DNA of 57,709 nucleotides from an uncultured Planctomycetaceae bacterium (GCA_903924405.1 CAIYBH010000138.1:1-57709); one strand, 5' to 3'; positions 34,400 through 45,261 are shown, counted from the first letter of the stretch. A program made the numbers and translations. The notes: generated by a model from the letters alone, not told the origin.

Positions 34400-34594
34400 C
34401 GTAGTCTGCGAAACTGCTCAGGTCGCTCTTTGCTGCCCGTCCTGCACAGCACAGGCTGGTATCAACAGGCAATGACTTGGTTGTGTGTTGCACCGGATTC
34501 TCCGGCCCTGTTTTCTCACCTTTGTGGCCTCGGCCCCGCAGATTGCAGGCGGGGACTGACCCCACGGCTCTACGATTTTACAGCGGCATTCCCA

Positions 34595-35461
34595 ATGAAC
34601 ACGAATTCACAGGGGTATCATCTGCAGACAGACTCACACGGCCTGCAGAAGCTGGTGGTGCAAAGCGACATTGTGAGTGGTGAGGTTTACCTGCACGGAG
34701 CTCATGTTTCTGCATGGAAACCGGCCGGTCATGATCCTGTGTTGTGGATGAGTCGTGCGTCGTGGTTTGAGGACGCTCGCCCGATTCGCGGAGGTGTTCC
34801 GATCTGCTTTCCGTGGTTTGGCCCGCATCCCACAGATTCCAGCCAGCCTGCCCATGGACTGGCTCGTACCCGGCAATGGACACTGACTAATGTCCGTCGA
34901 TGCGACGACGGCGCGATTGAAGTCCGGTTGCAGACCAGTGTCGATCCCTTTCTGTTGTCTTATCGCGTCCTGTTTGGTGCCGATCTGATTCTGACACTGA
35001 CCACTAAGTTACCGCCAACCGCCGCAGCTCCGCAGCCATTCGAAGATGCTCTGCATACGTACTTCCATGTGGCGGAGATTCAGCAGATCGCCATCAGTGG
35101 GCTGGAAGGCGTCCGTTATGTCGATCGGGTGCCGCAGGTCGAGGAGCGGGAAGCTGCAGGGGCAGTCATTCGTTTCGGGCAGGAAACAGACCGCATCTAC
35201 CGCAACTCCGTGGAAACCGCGGTGTTGCACGATCCGGGACTGAACCGAAAAATCACCGTCGGAAAATCAGGTTCTCGCTCAACCGTGGTCTGGAATCCGT
35301 GGATCGACAAGAGTCGACGCATGCCGGACTTCGGGGATGACGAGTGGACTGGGATGGTCTGTATCGAGACGGCCAACGTGGGTTCAGATGCCATTATGCT
35401 GCAGCCCGGTCAGTCCCATACCACACAGGCTATGATTTCCGTCAGCCATGGCTCTGATTGA
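34595..35461 (+). CDS. D-hexose-6-phosphate mutarotase (YeaD-like)
   Basis: 288 residues of the galactose-mutarotase fold, glucose-6-phosphate 1-epimerase group. Motifs are GAHVSAW, PIRGGVPICFPWFG, HGLART, the catalytic-type HTYFHVAEI and IETANVG near the C-terminus, where His and Glu act. It interconverts anomers of hexose-6-phosphates in the cytoplasm. ATG 34595 (MNTNSQGYHLQTD) is chosen because homologs start there; the frame opens at 34430. The larger neighbour downstream is on the same strand. Confidence 0.9.
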   Translation: MNTNSQGYHLQTDSHGLQKLVVQSDIVSGEVYLHGAHVSAWKPAGHDPVLWMSRASWFEDARPIRGGVPICFPWFGPHPTDSSQPAHGLARTRQWTLTNVRRCDDGAIEVRLQTSVDPFLLSYRVLFGADLILTLTTKLPPTAAAPQPFEDALHTYFHVAEIQQIAISGLEGVRYVDRVPQVEEREAAGAVIRFGQETDRIYRNSVETAVLHDPGLNRKITVGKSGSRSTVVWNPWIDKSRRMPDFGDDEWTGMVCIETANVGSDAIMLQPGQSHTTQAMISVSHGSD

Positions 35462-35756
35462 GAGCCCGGGACCGCGCTGATGACACGCGGTGAATTTCTG
35501 CCCCGAAGCTGCGTATTGCTCCATCGCAAATGGCCTCATGTTTCTTCCCCGGTTTCTGATCGATGGAACGGTATGGCATCGCGCTATTCCGCCATTGTCG
35601 GGAACCGAGTGAGGACTTTCCCGCCCTGCTCCACAACTGTGCGAGCAGCGCTGCCTACGATGGCCATGGGTGACGAGTGCCCACATCACGTCGCGCCCGG
35701 TGCCGGATCGGTCAAACGCGGCTGCTCAGTCTTGAGCCTGCTGCCGCCTGACGGGT
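35462..35756. other. 295-bp intergenic region
   Basis: Frames on both strands lack any credible domain. The right end may contain the ribosome site of the next gene. I see no repeat. Confidence 0.35.
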
Positions 35757-37391
35757 ATGCCTGATTCCGGAAGCTCAGAGGACGATCGAATGCAGGACGT
35801 CACACGGCAGATTCTGGAATTCCTTTCACGACCGGAAGCCTATGCGCACCATCCAGCCAGCGTGCGTTGTGTACAGACGCATGCGTCGTGGGTGTTTCTG
35901 GCCAGTCCGTACGTCTACAAGGTCAAGAAGCCAGTGGACTTCGGATTTCTGAACTTCACCACACTGGAGCGGCGGTATCAGAATTGCCTGCGGGAATTGC
36001 AGTTGAATCGTCGCCTCGCAGAAGACGTCTATCTTGATGTGGAAGCGATTTGTCGGATCGCCGGGCGTTGGGTACTGACGAGTGAGCCACAGGGGGAAGT
36101 GTTCGAGTGGTGTGTGCGCATGCGCGAACTGGATCCGCCGGGATTTCTGCGGCAGCGGTTGCTGGACGGCGTGGTGACACCAGCGGACGTGCAACGAGTC
36201 GCTGAGCGGCTGTTGGCGTTTTACGAATCGCAACCACCCCTGCCCCTGGAAGAAAGTCGCGGGGCGACAGAGCGATTGCACGCATTCGCGGCCGACAATC
36301 TGCGAGTTGCCACTCAGTTCGCCGGGCAATCAATCACGGCCCACGGACTGGCGGCGCTGGCGGAGTACAACAGGATCTTTGAACTGACGCATGCCACACT
36401 GCTGCAGTCGCGAAGTCAGTTGGGCTGGATCCGCGATGCACACGGAGATCTGCATCTGGATCATGTTCATCTGTCGGGGGATGCCGTACGGATCTATGAC
36501 TGTCTGGAATTCAATGCGGAACTCCGTCACATCGATGTGGCCTGTGATGTGGCTTTTCTGATCATGGATCTCGACTTCCACGGGCGTCATGATCTGGCGG
36601 AGATTCTGAAGGCGAGGCTGCAGGAGAGCTGGCAGGATCCCGCGCTGACTCAGTTGCTGTGCTACTATCAGTGTTATCGCGCATGTGTCAGGGGCAAAGT
36701 GGAGAGTCTGCACAGCGTTACTGAAACAGCGGCAGATCCGGAGCGGCAGGCAGCCATCGCCCTGGCACGTCGTTACTTTCAGCTGGCAGTGGGGTACGCG
36801 TTGTCCGGGACAGCCCCGTGTGTGCTGGTCTGCTGCGGAAGGATTGCCACCGGGAAAAGTGCGCTGGCTGAGTTTCTGAGTCAGGAAACCGGCTGGCCGC
36901 TGTATTCCTCGGATCGACTTCGCAAGACACTGGCAAATGTGGAACTGCATTATCGGGGAACGGCGGAGGAACGTGCGACGCTGTACGGAAGTGCAATGAC
37001 CGAACAGGTGTATTCAGAACTGAGTCATCAGGCTGTCTGGCACTTCAGGCAAGGGCAGAGTGTCATTCTGGACGCAACGTTCTCGGATCGGCAACATCGA
37101 GCATCACTGTGGCAAAGGGTGACGACAGCCGGTGGATCGTTGATCTGGGTGGAAGCCACGGCTGACGACGCGGTGGTGCGTGCACGCTTGCGGCGGCGGG
37201 AACACGAGAGCCGCGTGATCTCAGACGCACGCGAAGCGGACTTTGAAATGCTGACGGCGCAGTACAACGCTCCCGTGGAGATTCCGGAGTCTGCACTGCT
37301 GCGGATTTCCACGGCTGGCGAACAGCAGCAGACCTGTACAGAATTGCTGCGGACACTGGTGTCCAGAAATGCTCGATCAGGGGCGAATTGA
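35757..37391 (+). CDS. Bifunctional aminoglycoside-phosphotransferase-like / P-loop kinase protein
   Basis: 544 residues; an alternative ATG at 35790 (MQDVTRQIL) has comparable context. The first half is a kinase-like APH domain of the COG2187 type, with HGDLHLDHVHL near residue 230 and VRIYDCLEFN, followed by LRHIDVACDVAFLIMDLDF. The second half is a zeta-toxin/adenylylsulfate-kinase-like P-loop domain with GRIATGKSALAEFLS near residue 360 and VILDATFSDRQHRASL, as in COG0645. Fusions of this kind are widespread. Their substrate is unknown and there is no reason to read resistance into it. The next gene is convergent at 37553. Confidence 0.88.
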   Translation: MPDSGSSEDDRMQDVTRQILEFLSRPEAYAHHPASVRCVQTHASWVFLASPYVYKVKKPVDFGFLNFTTLERRYQNCLRELQLNRRLAEDVYLDVEAICRIAGRWVLTSEPQGEVFEWCVRMRELDPPGFLRQRLLDGVVTPADVQRVAERLLAFYESQPPLPLEESRGATERLHAFAADNLRVATQFAGQSITAHGLAALAEYNRIFELTHATLLQSRSQLGWIRDAHGDLHLDHVHLSGDAVRIYDCLEFNAELRHIDVACDVAFLIMDLDFHGRHDLAEILKARLQESWQDPALTQLLCYYQCYRACVRGKVESLHSVTETAADPERQAAIALARRYFQLAVGYALSGTAPCVLVCCGRIATGKSALAEFLSQETGWPLYSSDRLRKTLANVELHYRGTAEERATLYGSAMTEQVYSELSHQAVWHFRQGQSVILDATFSDRQHRASLWQRVTTAGGSLIWVEATADDAVVRARLRRREHESRVISDAREADFEMLTAQYNAPVEIPESALLRISTAGEQQQTCTELLRTLVSRNARSGAN

Positions 37392-37552
37392 ACAGGGGCA
37401 GGTGGCTGTCAGGGATGCAAGTCCACGCAAATCCGGAAAAACCAACAGCGATTTCAGAAGAAAATTCCGTCGCAGTGTACTTGGCAGGGTCAGTTCCGAC
37501 GTTCGGGCCGCTGTTGGTCGCACCGCGGATGGTCATTCCGGGAATCACGGAT

Positions 37553-38557
37553 TCAGGGCGAAGATTCAGCACGGTGCGCGGGGCTTTCGGAGTTTTCCAT
37601 TGCAGCGGTCGGGGCGAGGGCATGGAAATCGGCCGGTGGAGCGGAGCGGAACGTCATCCATTCGCGCAGGATCGGGTGGAAAAAGCCCAGTGACGCGGCG
37701 TGCAGAGCATGACGGCATTCTGTGGGTTCGTCGCCGTCAAACCGCGGGGCTTTTCGCAGAGTTCCAAATGGACCGTAGTAGTCATCGCCGAGGATGGGAT
37801 GACCGATGTGTGACAGATGCACACGGATCTGATGATTGCGACCGGTGAACAAACGGCATTCGACAATCGCGTAGCCTGAACAGCGGCGGATCACCGTGAC
37901 CTGAGTTTTGGCGGGTCGTCGGTCTTTGGCATCTGGTTGAGCGGACATCAGGACCGAGTTGCCGCCGGGACGTTGTCCGATCGGCAGCTCGATCATACGC
38001 GTATCGAACTCCGGCTGGCCTTCCACCATCGCGACGTACGACTTGGCCAGCTTGCCCTGCTGGAAATCAATCGACAGCAGTCGATGGGCGAGATGTTCCT
38101 TCGCGGTCACGATCAGACCACTGGTCATGCGATCCAGTCGATGCACAACACCAGGGCGGAGCAGTCCCCGAAAAGAGGTCTGCCGATCGAGATGTGCCTG
38201 CAGCACATTGGACAAAGTGCCTTCCTGAAAATCGCCCACCGGGTGAGCCACAAGGCCGGCAGGTTTGTCCACCACCATCAGCCAGGGATCTTCGTAGACA
38301 ATCGTGACCGGAACATCACAGGGGTCCAGCAGTTTATCCGGAGGCTCGACCAGGCGAATACGCACACGCTGGCCCCGGAAAACACGATCCGGACACTCGG
38401 CAGGCTGATCGTCAATTCTGGCCAGTCCCTCAGCCACCATCCGGTGCAATCGCCATGTGGTGTAATTGCGGAGATGTTTTGCCAGAAAGGAATCGATCCG
38501 CGATCCCGAAAGATACGGCTCAACGATGAATTCAACGTCTGGCGGAAACTGGCACAT
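37553..38557 (-). CDS. 23S rRNA pseudouridine synthase, RluD/RluA family
   Basis: 334 residues. An N-terminal S4 RNA-binding domain (about 15-75) precedes the catalytic fold with GVVHRLDRMTSGLIV (catalytic D142), AKSYVAMVEG, TGRNHQIRVHLSHIGHPILGD and CRHALHAASLGF, all RluA-type signatures. It isomerises uridines of large-subunit rRNA. Homologs begin near MCQFPPDVEF (ATG 38557); the frame stays open to 38662. The upstream stretch holds short text typical of planctomycete spacers (cacggaaagacacagatg). Confidence 0.92.
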   Translation of the reverse strand: MCQFPPDVEFIVEPYLSGSRIDSFLAKHLRNYTTWRLHRMVAEGLARIDDQPAECPDRVFRGQRVRIRLVEPPDKLLDPCDVPVTIVYEDPWLMVVDKPAGLVAHPVGDFQEGTLSNVLQAHLDRQTSFRGLLRPGVVHRLDRMTSGLIVTAKEHLAHRLLSIDFQQGKLAKSYVAMVEGQPEFDTRMIELPIGQRPGGNSVLMSAQPDAKDRRPAKTQVTVIRRCSGYAIVECRLFTGRNHQIRVHLSHIGHPILGDDYYGPFGTLRKAPRFDGDEPTECRHALHAASLGFFHPILREWMTFRSAPPADFHALAPTAAMENSESPAHRAESSP

Positions 38558-38818
38558 AATCCCGCGGATGATAGTGCGGGTCACGCTGGCGGACCAGTGT
38601 GATGCGGACTGCAGCGTGCCGGTACTGCGGCCAGAGTTCTTTGGGAAACCACGGATGAACACGGAAAGACACAGATGATGGGTGCGTTACTGCGAGGCGG
38701 CGGATCCGTGTGGATTGGTGTCCATCTGTGGTTGAGAGAACTTCTGTTGTCCGACGTTGTGCCAGCTCGAATTCGTGCAGCCCACGACAAGGCAACGGAA
38801 CTTGTGCCCGCTATTGCA

Positions 38819-40078
38819 CTATTTCGGCATCTGAGCCGGTGGGGCATCGTCGTCGAGGGGGCGGATGGGTTCCGGAATCCACCAGTCGGCGACGCCCAGC
38901 AGCGCCAGCATCTGAGTTCGCAGTTCCTTCATGACGGTGTCTTCGCCACGCGGTTTGCGGCCAGCTTCCACAACAATCGGGGCTCCGATGCGCAGGTGGA
39001 CTCGCCAGTCCGGTGTCAGTGTGATGCGGTCTGTCAGATCTTCTTCGAGTCGATGGACCGTTTCGACAATACGCTCCGGGGTCAGAGGACCGCGGACGCC
39101 GTCGTCCAGATAATCCTGCGGATACAGGGACATGGTCTGCACGTAGTAGCAGTCGGTCAGAACGTTCCAGAGTTCCTGTTTCCCGGAGTCGCTGAGTCCC
39201 GGCTGCAGCAGTTCCGGAAGGACCGCAGCACGCAGATCCTTGACGCGGCCCACGACATCGCCAGTTTTAGCTCGGCCAAACCAGCGACGCTCGCGAGGTT
39301 GCAGCACGGCATTGATCAGAGACTGGATTCGTTCCCGCAGCGGACCCTGCTGTGAATCTCCCAGGACTTCCACTTCGCGACTGGCCAGCAGTGCAAGGGC
39401 GAGCCGTCGAATGCGATCGCGATGTGAGCAGTGTTCGAAGGTCTTCCAGAACGTCCGTTGTTCCAGACGCGTCAGTGTGGGACCGATGCAGTTGTGCAGA
39501 TCACCGATCAGTTCGTATCTGATGGCCATCGGGTGGATCACAACCTTGCCGGCCGGATTCTGCTCAGCGCGTTTGCGTGCCGCGAGGCGTCCGATGAACG
39601 AGACGCCATCCATCAGGCCCAGCAGGCGGTCATTGGAACGAGAGATCACGCCTTCAGGAAAGATGACCAGAGGTCGTTCCCCGGAAACTACGGACTGCAC
39701 GGCGGTGTCCAGTGCTTCACGGTCAATGCCTTCCCGGAACACGCTGAAGCCACCCAGCATCCGTACGACAAAACCTTCCAGTGGACTCTGCTTGAAAATG
39801 TGCCAGCTGGCCATGGAGTACACATGGCAGGGAATTTCCCGACAGACCATGCCCATCAGCATCGGGTCGGAATCGCGACTGTGGTTCGGGCACAGGATGA
39901 TTCCATGCCCGGCACGCAGACTGTCGCGCAGATGGTCCGCACCCTCAAAGCGATAGTCCACCAGGCCATACCGACTTTTCAGAAACGGTTTCAGCCAGAG
40001 CCGAAACAGCCATGAGAACCATCGCCCGCGATAGGGTGGCACAAACTGATAGGGTTCGTCCACCACAACTCTGTGCAT
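38819..40078 (-). CDS. 1-acyl-glycerol-phosphate acyltransferase-like protein (PlsC domain)
   Basis: 419 residues. The acyltransferase core has the H-x4-D motif at H66-D71 (CPNHSRDSDP), then FREGIDREAL and the IFPEG block (about 140). The C-terminal 200 residues (GRAKTGDVVGRVKDLRAAVLPELL...) are an extension not present in PlsC itself. A hydrophobic helix near residues 20-32 would touch the inner membrane. The protein would acylate a glycerolipid or similar alcohol, precise substrate unknown. It lies 361 bases downstream of comEC on the same strand. Confidence 0.85.
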   Translation of the reverse strand: MHRVVVDEPYQFVPPYRGRWFSWLFRLWLKPFLKSRYGLVDYRFEGADHLRDSLRAGHGIILCPNHSRDSDPMLMGMVCREIPCHVYSMASWHIFKQSPLEGFVVRMLGGFSVFREGIDREALDTAVQSVVSGERPLVIFPEGVISRSNDRLLGLMDGVSFIGRLAARKRAEQNPAGKVVIHPMAIRYELIGDLHNCIGPTLTRLEQRTFWKTFEHCSHRDRIRRLALALLASREVEVLGDSQQGPLRERIQSLINAVLQPRERRWFGRAKTGDVVGRVKDLRAAVLPELLQPGLSDSGKQELWNVLTDCYYVQTMSLYPQDYLDDGVRGPLTPERIVETVHRLEEDLTDRITLTPDWRVHLRIGAPIVVEAGRKPRGEDTVMKELRTQMLALLGVADWWIPEPIRPLDDDAPPAQMPK

Positions 40079-40439
40079 GCTGTTTCAGCCTTGTATCGAT
40101 GCGGATCGGCAACGTCCGTGTACCAGGGAAGGATCAGCGAGTTTCCGAAGCGGATTCGCGGCAGTGCGGGACTTGTTCGGCAGGTGTCGCCCGCCAGACA
40201 GGTTTGTCCACGGGCCCATCTGCCCGCGCAGTATCGTCTGAGACGGAAATCCTGAGAAGACCGAGTCTGAACAGAGGGAAACTGGGGAGAAAACAGACAT
40301 TTGGACCAAAATCGGCAAAAACCGGGCCATTCCCGAGCTCCTGCCACGCGGGCTATGGAGCGATCGCAGGCCGGAAAATCGCGGAAATCGGTGTTCCAAC
40401 GGAAAGATGCCGCCTTGGTCTCCGCTCCGAAGGCAGTTT
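40079..40439. other. Intergenic region between comEC and the acyltransferase
   Basis: No gene, terminator or clear repeat is visible. It probably contains the acyltransferase promoter. Confidence 0.35.
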
Positions 40440-42938
40440 TCAGAGTGCCTGAGGTTGTTCGTGATACTCCCGGATCTGCAGATGCCCTGAGTCGGTCACG
40501 TGCGTCTGAATCGCCCCGGACAGACCAGTGAACAGCAATCTGGACTCCGGATAGGCGGCTCGCAGCGCCTTGCGATGACGGTCGTCTTTGGCACTGACAA
40601 TCAGGTGAGCCGGGGTTGTCACCTGACCAAGGGCCCGAGGATTGGCGGCCGGGCTGCCGTGATGAGGACTGACAAGGACGCTGCAGCCTGCCAGGGACTG
40701 CAGCAGATCCCGCTGACCAACGCCTTCCAGGTCACCTGGCAGGCACAGACGGTGACCACGATATTCCAGCACGGCGACCAGGCTGCAGGCGTTGTCGCTG
40801 GAGGCCTGCAGTTGCTGAACGGCGGCATCACTCTGCAGAAACTGTACCCGCAGGGCGTCTGTTCGCAGGCTGTCTCCGTGTTCCAGCAGGCTCGTCGGAA
40901 CTTCGAGGTGCTGCAGCGCGGCAGTCAGTCCCGCGACTTCCGGAGATGCCGACTGCAGAAACTGGCGTGTGGTCAGCACCTGCCCCACTGGCATTTTCTC
41001 CAGCAGCCCTCGGACTGCGTTGTAGTGATCGGCATCGGCGTGAGACAGGACCACGGTGTCAACCATGCGCTGTCCGCGGCTCCAGAGATATCCGGCAATC
41101 ACATCCGCCGCGCCGTCTCCACGGTTCATCGCGCCCGCATCAAACAACAGCACGCGATTATCGACTTCCACAACAATGGCATTGCCGTGTCCGACACTGA
41201 GGACTGTGCAGGTCAAACCCTCGGTCGTCGGACGCTCACAGACTCGATAAAACTGCACGATCGCAAACAGGATCAGGGCTGCGCGAAATCCCTGGCGCCA
41301 TACCGGTCGTACGGTCAGAACAGCTCCCGCCAGCAAACCGTACCAGACGGGAAGAAACCAGGCCGGCAGATCCGGGATCATCACAAATCCGGTACGAACA
41401 TCGGCGGAATATCGCACCGCAAGATTGAGCAGTGACAGCAGTCCCTGGAAGGGAGCCCCTGCGAGGAGTCCGAGTATCGGAAGCAGATTGCCGATTGCCA
41501 CAAACACATATCCGACAATCAGCGTCAGAGTGGTCAGCGGAATCAGCAGCAGGTTGACGACCATCCCGGTGACGGAGACCAGATGAAACTGGGCGGCGAT
41601 CAACGGAGCGGACAGGAGGGTCACGGCCAGCATCTGCTGATAACTGCGCAGGACCGAATGCCCCAGTTGACGCAGACGATCCCGCAGTCGGTCTCGCCAG
41701 GTAACAACATCCGCAGGGACTTCGGATTCGGTGGGTGCAGGATCGCGCGACGCAACCCACCCGAGGGCTCCAACCGCCAGAAACGAGAGCCATGCGCCCA
41801 TGTCAAAAACAATGGCGGGATCAAACAACACCAGGATCATCACGGTTAACCCGATCAGCGTGCCCATGCGAAAGTCGCGATAAAGCAACTGGCCGACAAC
41901 ATTCAGGACGATAAACAGGGCCGCCCGCAGTACCGAGGGTCGCAGATCCGTCAGAAATGCATAGAGCACACAGACCAGCGCGGCCAGGATCAGAGCTCGA
42001 GTCCGTGGAACCAGCAGACAATGAAACACCCGGACGATGAACACATACAGAATGCCCACATGCAGGCCCGAAATTGCCAGCAGATGCATGGTACCACTGA
42101 AGACAAAATCCCGTTCGATTTCAGGATTCATGTGGCCCCGGTTTCCCAGCAGCAGGGCTTCGGCTGTTGCGCGATTGGCGGGAGACAGATGGGATTCCAG
42201 CAACGCTACGGTATTCTGCCGAAACGCGGTCAGCAGCCCGCGGGCGGACCACATGCCGCTGGAATGCAGGGTCTGAATGGCCGCCGGATGCCGCAGAAAC
42301 AGCATCGCGGAAATCCCACTGCGGCGAAGATATCGAGCGAAATCGAATTCGCCGGGATTCATCGGGCCCGCTGCCAGATCCAGTCGACCGATCAGTTCGA
42401 CGGTATCACCCCAGCGCAGCAGGGAAACCGCGTCGCCATCCACGGAGACCCGGCAGAGTCCGCGCACCGGCAGTATCTGATCCTGAACGCGGAGCGACTG
42501 TGCCTGCACCATAAACAATGTCCGTAACTCCTGCGAACTGGTGTTGGCAGTGAAGCGAGCATCCAGCGCCGGAATGCAGGCGGTGGTTCCAGTCAGCCTG
42601 ACGGAGATATCAGACAGCCCCGGTTGCTCCCGCAGCAGCACACCGATGTCCCGACCATCTTCGGCAGCATTGCGAACGGTCCACAGCAGACCTCCGGTCA
42701 GCAGCACTGACGTGTACAGGATCAGTCTGCTGACTTGCGGAATTCGGTCGCGAAGCCACCAGGCGAGCAGCAGGCAGGAGAAGACGGCGGGAAACGTCAG
42801 AACGGCAGTCCACTCCAACGCCTCAGCCGCGCGAATTCCAGCGACAAGAATCAGCGAAAGCCAAAGTGAAATCGGCAGGGTTGGCAGGCCCCGCGCGACC
42901 CCGGCAGCAGTCTCTGGAATGGCTCCGTCAGTGTTCAA
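40440..42938 (-). CDS. comEC: ComEC/Rec2-family DNA-uptake channel
   Basis: 832 residues. An N-terminal hydrophobic region and OB-like periplasmic domain (about 100-210) come first. The competence core follows ([39 protein letters not shown] with many membrane helices, about 255-540). A C-terminal metallo-beta-lactamase-type domain carries [14 protein letters not shown] and SPHHGSPAA. ComEC imports single-stranded DNA during natural transformation, and the nuclease-like domain may degrade one strand. The start is a TTG at 42938 that overlaps the nrdR stop codon (TTGA), so it is translation-coupled; no alternative ATG lies nearby. Confidence 0.92.
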   Translation of the reverse strand: MNTDGAIPETAAGVARGLPTLPISLWLSLILVAGIRAAEALEWTAVLTFPAVFSCLLLAWWLRDRIPQVSRLILYTSVLLTGGLLWTVRNAAEDGRDIGVLLREQPGLSDISVRLTGTTACIPALDARFTANTSSQELRTLFMVQAQSLRVQDQILPVRGLCRVSVDGDAVSLLRWGDTVELIGRLDLAAGPMNPGEFDFARYLRRSGISAMLFLRHPAAIQTLHSSGMWSARGLLTAFRQNTVALLESHLSPANRATAEALLLGNRGHMNPEIERDFVFSGTMHLLAISGLHVGILYVFIVRVFHCLLVPRTRALILAALVCVLYAFLTDLRPSVLRAALFIVLNVVGQLLYRDFRMGTLIGLTVMILVLFDPAIVFDMGAWLSFLAVGALGWVASRDPAPTESEVPADVVTWRDRLRDRLRQLGHSVLRSYQQMLAVTLLSAPLIAAQFHLVSVTGMVVNLLLIPLTTLTLIVGYVFVAIGNLLPILGLLAGAPFQGLLSLLNLAVRYSADVRTGFVMIPDLPAWFLPVWYGLLAGAVLTVRPVWRQGFRAALILFAIVQFYRVCERPTTEGLTCTVLSVGHGNAIVVEVDNRVLLFDAGAMNRGDGAADVIAGYLWSRGQRMVDTVVLSHADADHYNAVRGLLEKMPVGQVLTTRQFLQSASPEVAGLTAALQHLEVPTSLLEHGDSLRTDALRVQFLQSDAAVQQLQASSDNACSLVAVLEYRGHRLCLPGDLEGVGQRDLLQSLAGCSVLVSPHHGSPAANPRALGQVTTPAHLIVSAKDDRHRKALRAAYPESRLLFTGLSGAIQTHVTDSGHLQIREYHEQPQAL

Positions 42939-43405
42939 CGCAGATGGTCTCTTCGGCTTCGATCCAGAATGGGCTGCAGCTCCTCAACGAAATCATGCAC
43001 ATCCTGAAATTCTCGATACACCGAGGCAAACCGGACAAATGCGACCTTGTCAAGTTCTCTGAGAGCAAGGAAGACCAGTTCGCCAATTCGGCGTGATGGC
43101 ACTTCGCGTTCGCCGTCTTCGTAAATCGCCGCTTCAACATTTCCGACCAGTTGATCAATCTGTTCAGGGCTGACGGGGCGTTTGTAGCAGGCCTTTTCGA
43201 CACCGGAACGGATCTTTTCACGATCAAACGGAACTCGCGTGCCGTCCTTCTTGATGACTCGAATCGGCGATTCCTCGATACGCTCGTACGTTGTGAAACG
43301 ACGTTCACAGCTGAGACACTCACGGCGCCGACGGATAGAGAAATCCTGGCTGGTGCGGGAATCGATGACTTTGGTTTCATCGTGTTTACAGATCGGACAA
43401 CGCAC
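42935..43405 (-). CDS. nrdR: Transcriptional repressor NrdR
   Basis: 156 residues of the ribonucleotide-reductase regulator. The zinc ribbon has C3-x2-C6 and C30-x2-C33 ([10 protein letters not shown]...[16 protein letters not shown]), followed by an ATP-cone (about residues 46-136, with [16 protein letters not shown]). It senses ATP/dATP and represses nrd operons. The start is a GTG at 43405, because homologs all begin M/V-RCPIC and AGGGA lies about ten bases upstream; the frame runs on to 43564. comEC follows with a 4-base overlap, an unusual pairing that may simply be read-through. Confidence 0.95.
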   Translation of the reverse strand: MRCPICKHDETKVIDSRTSQDFSIRRRRECLSCERRFTTYERIEESPIRVIKKDGTRVPFDREKIRSGVEKACYKRPVSPEQIDQLVGNVEAAIYEDGEREVPSRRIGELVFLALRELDKVAFVRFASVYREFQDVHDFVEELQPILDRSRRDHLR

Positions 43406-43919
43406 GGATGCATTCCCTGTGGTGGCGATTGTTCCGGGAAAGACGGCCCGTGCTGTTCGAAGTCGGCCAGACGTCGATCCCCATGAACCTTCCGGACGTG
43501 ACCTGAAACGTTCTGCCGCGCCAGGGATTACCCGCTCAGCAGTCTCACGCACGTCCTTCGACATGTTATGTCGACACGTACCGCGTTATGCAAGGGCTGA
43601 GTTCTGATTCTGCGGAGGGAATGGGAAGGTCTCCCTGCGATGCTGTGCGGGATCGCACCATTTCATAGCGTCGTGGTGTTCACAGCATGTTGCATTTTGG
43701 CATCCTTTCCGAATTCCTGATGCGATTCGCCCGGAAAAATGGACCTGACCCCTTTTTGGCTTCGTGACAAGTGACTTGTCGGCGCGACTGTTGGTGTCGA
43801 TAATCCGGAATTGGCTGGTGTCGTGACGCCAGCGTTTTCCGGCAGACGTGTGCTCCTCGTGTGTGCAGGTAGTTCGCGGTCTGTGGTTGACAGTCTTTCT
43901 GTTTCAGAGGCGAGAATTC
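43406..43919. other. Divergent intergenic region with half of the ggggtcag repeat
   Basis: It lies between nrdR and a convergently unrelated epimerase gene and should carry both promoters. Positions 43744-43757 (cctgacccctttttg) match the right arm of the inverted repeat at 5346-5367. No gene is visible. Confidence 0.5.
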
Positions 43920-45077
43920 ATGAAACTATGGACCCTGTTGTTTTCAGGAGTGGTGGTGATGACGTCGGTGGTGTCCGCAGCAGACCCGAAGCAGGAAGCC
44001 TTCGGGAAGACCAAAGACGGTGTTCCCGTCGAAATCTACACGATCGGTAACAGCAGTGGCTTCTCCGCGCGTGTGATGACACGCGGTGCAACACTGGTGA
44101 ATCTGCATGTTCCCGACAAGGACGGCAAACTGGCTGACGTGCTGCTGGGCTTTGACAATGTGTCCGGCTACGAATCTGAAGGCAATCAGTACTTCGGCTG
44201 CACCACCGGGCGAGTCTGCAATCGTATTGCCAAAGGCCGGTTCACTCTGGATGGCCATGAATACACACTGGCGATCAATAACGAGCCCAATCATCTGCAT
44301 GGGGGGCTGGATAAGGCGCTGGACAAGCTGGTCTGGAAGGCTGAGCCATTTTCCAGTGATAAAGCGCAGGGTGTCAAATTCAGCTGCACCAGCCCTGATG
44401 GTGATGAAGGCTATCCGGGGACTCTGGAAGTTTCCGTAACGTACACCATTCCGGCAGATCGCAATGCCATCACGATTGCCTACTCCGCCAAAACAGACAA
44501 GGCGACACCGGTCAATCTGACGAACCATGCCTATTTCAACCTGAGCGGGGAAGGCAGCGCAACTGTGCTCGACCACATGCTCCGGCTGAACGCTGATCAG
44601 TACACACCGACGGATGACACGCTGATCCCGACGGGAAAGATTGAAACTGTCGAAGGCACGGATCTGGATTTCCGCGAACGCACTCGAATTGGTGATCGGA
44701 TTGAATCCATCGGGAAGACGGCTGCGATTGGCTATGACCACAACTACGTGCTGAATCCGCGTGCAGAAGGTGCCGAGATGACTTTGGCGGCTGTACTGGT
44801 GGATCCGAAGTCAAAGCGTCGGATGCGCGTCATGACCACAGAACCCGGGATTCAGTTCTACTCCGGGAACTTCCTGAAGGGGCAGGCTGGCAAAGGCGGC
44901 AAGACCTATGCTCACCGCAGTGCACTCTGCCTCGAAACGCAGCACTATCCGGATTCCGTGAATCATCCTGAGTTTCCATCGACGATTCTGAAGCCGGGTG
45001 CGAAGTTTGAATCGAAGACGAGTTATCAGTTTGACATTGATCAGCCGGTGTCGGCTGTGCAGCAGAAGAAGAAGTAG
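43920..45077 (+). CDS. Exported aldose 1-epimerase (GalM family)
   Basis: 385 residues with a cleavable signal peptide (MKLWTLLFSGVVVMTSVVSAA), so the enzyme acts in the periplasm. Galactose-mutarotase signatures are GRVCNRIAKGRF, NEPNHLHGG, VNLTNHAYFNLSG (catalytic His) and ALCLETQHYPDSVNHPEFPST (catalytic Glu). It interconverts alpha and beta anomers of hexoses, which may help uptake of polysaccharide products. GAGGCGAG precedes the ATG. A weak hairpin without a T-run follows at 45095-45124. Confidence 0.92.
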   Translation: MKLWTLLFSGVVVMTSVVSAADPKQEAFGKTKDGVPVEIYTIGNSSGFSARVMTRGATLVNLHVPDKDGKLADVLLGFDNVSGYESEGNQYFGCTTGRVCNRIAKGRFTLDGHEYTLAINNEPNHLHGGLDKALDKLVWKAEPFSSDKAQGVKFSCTSPDGDEGYPGTLEVSVTYTIPADRNAITIAYSAKTDKATPVNLTNHAYFNLSGEGSATVLDHMLRLNADQYTPTDDTLIPTGKIETVEGTDLDFRERTRIGDRIESIGKTAAIGYDHNYVLNPRAEGAEMTLAAVLVDPKSKRRMRVMTTEPGIQFYSGNFLKGQAGKGGKTYAHRSALCLETQHYPDSVNHPEFPSTILKPGAKFESKTSYQFDIDQPVSAVQQKKK

Positions 45078-45261
45078 GTACATATCCGGCCATCCCACCC
45101 GGGAACGACCTGTTTTCCGGGTGGTCGGTGGCGGAGATCGTTTTCTACTGTGTCTGGTGAATTCGCCAGGAACTTTCCCGAATTTGCTGCGAATGAACTC
45201 TGTTGTCTGGTAGTCTGTGACTTAGTTCCCCACCCTGCCTTTTTCACAGAGTTCCCGGTGT

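Noticed and set aside
35384..35689. Small minus-strand gene between mutarotase and the kinase fusion
   Set aside because: No ribosome site, no domain, and overlap with the 3' end of the mutarotase gene.
43744..43757. Terminator at cctgacccctttttgg
   Set aside because: A T-run is present but no stem precedes it. It matches an arm of the repeat at 5298-5367.
45095..45124. Rho-independent terminator after the aldose epimerase gene
   Set aside because: The 8-bp stem (ccacccgg/ccgggtgg) has a bulged base and no T-run follows on either strand.
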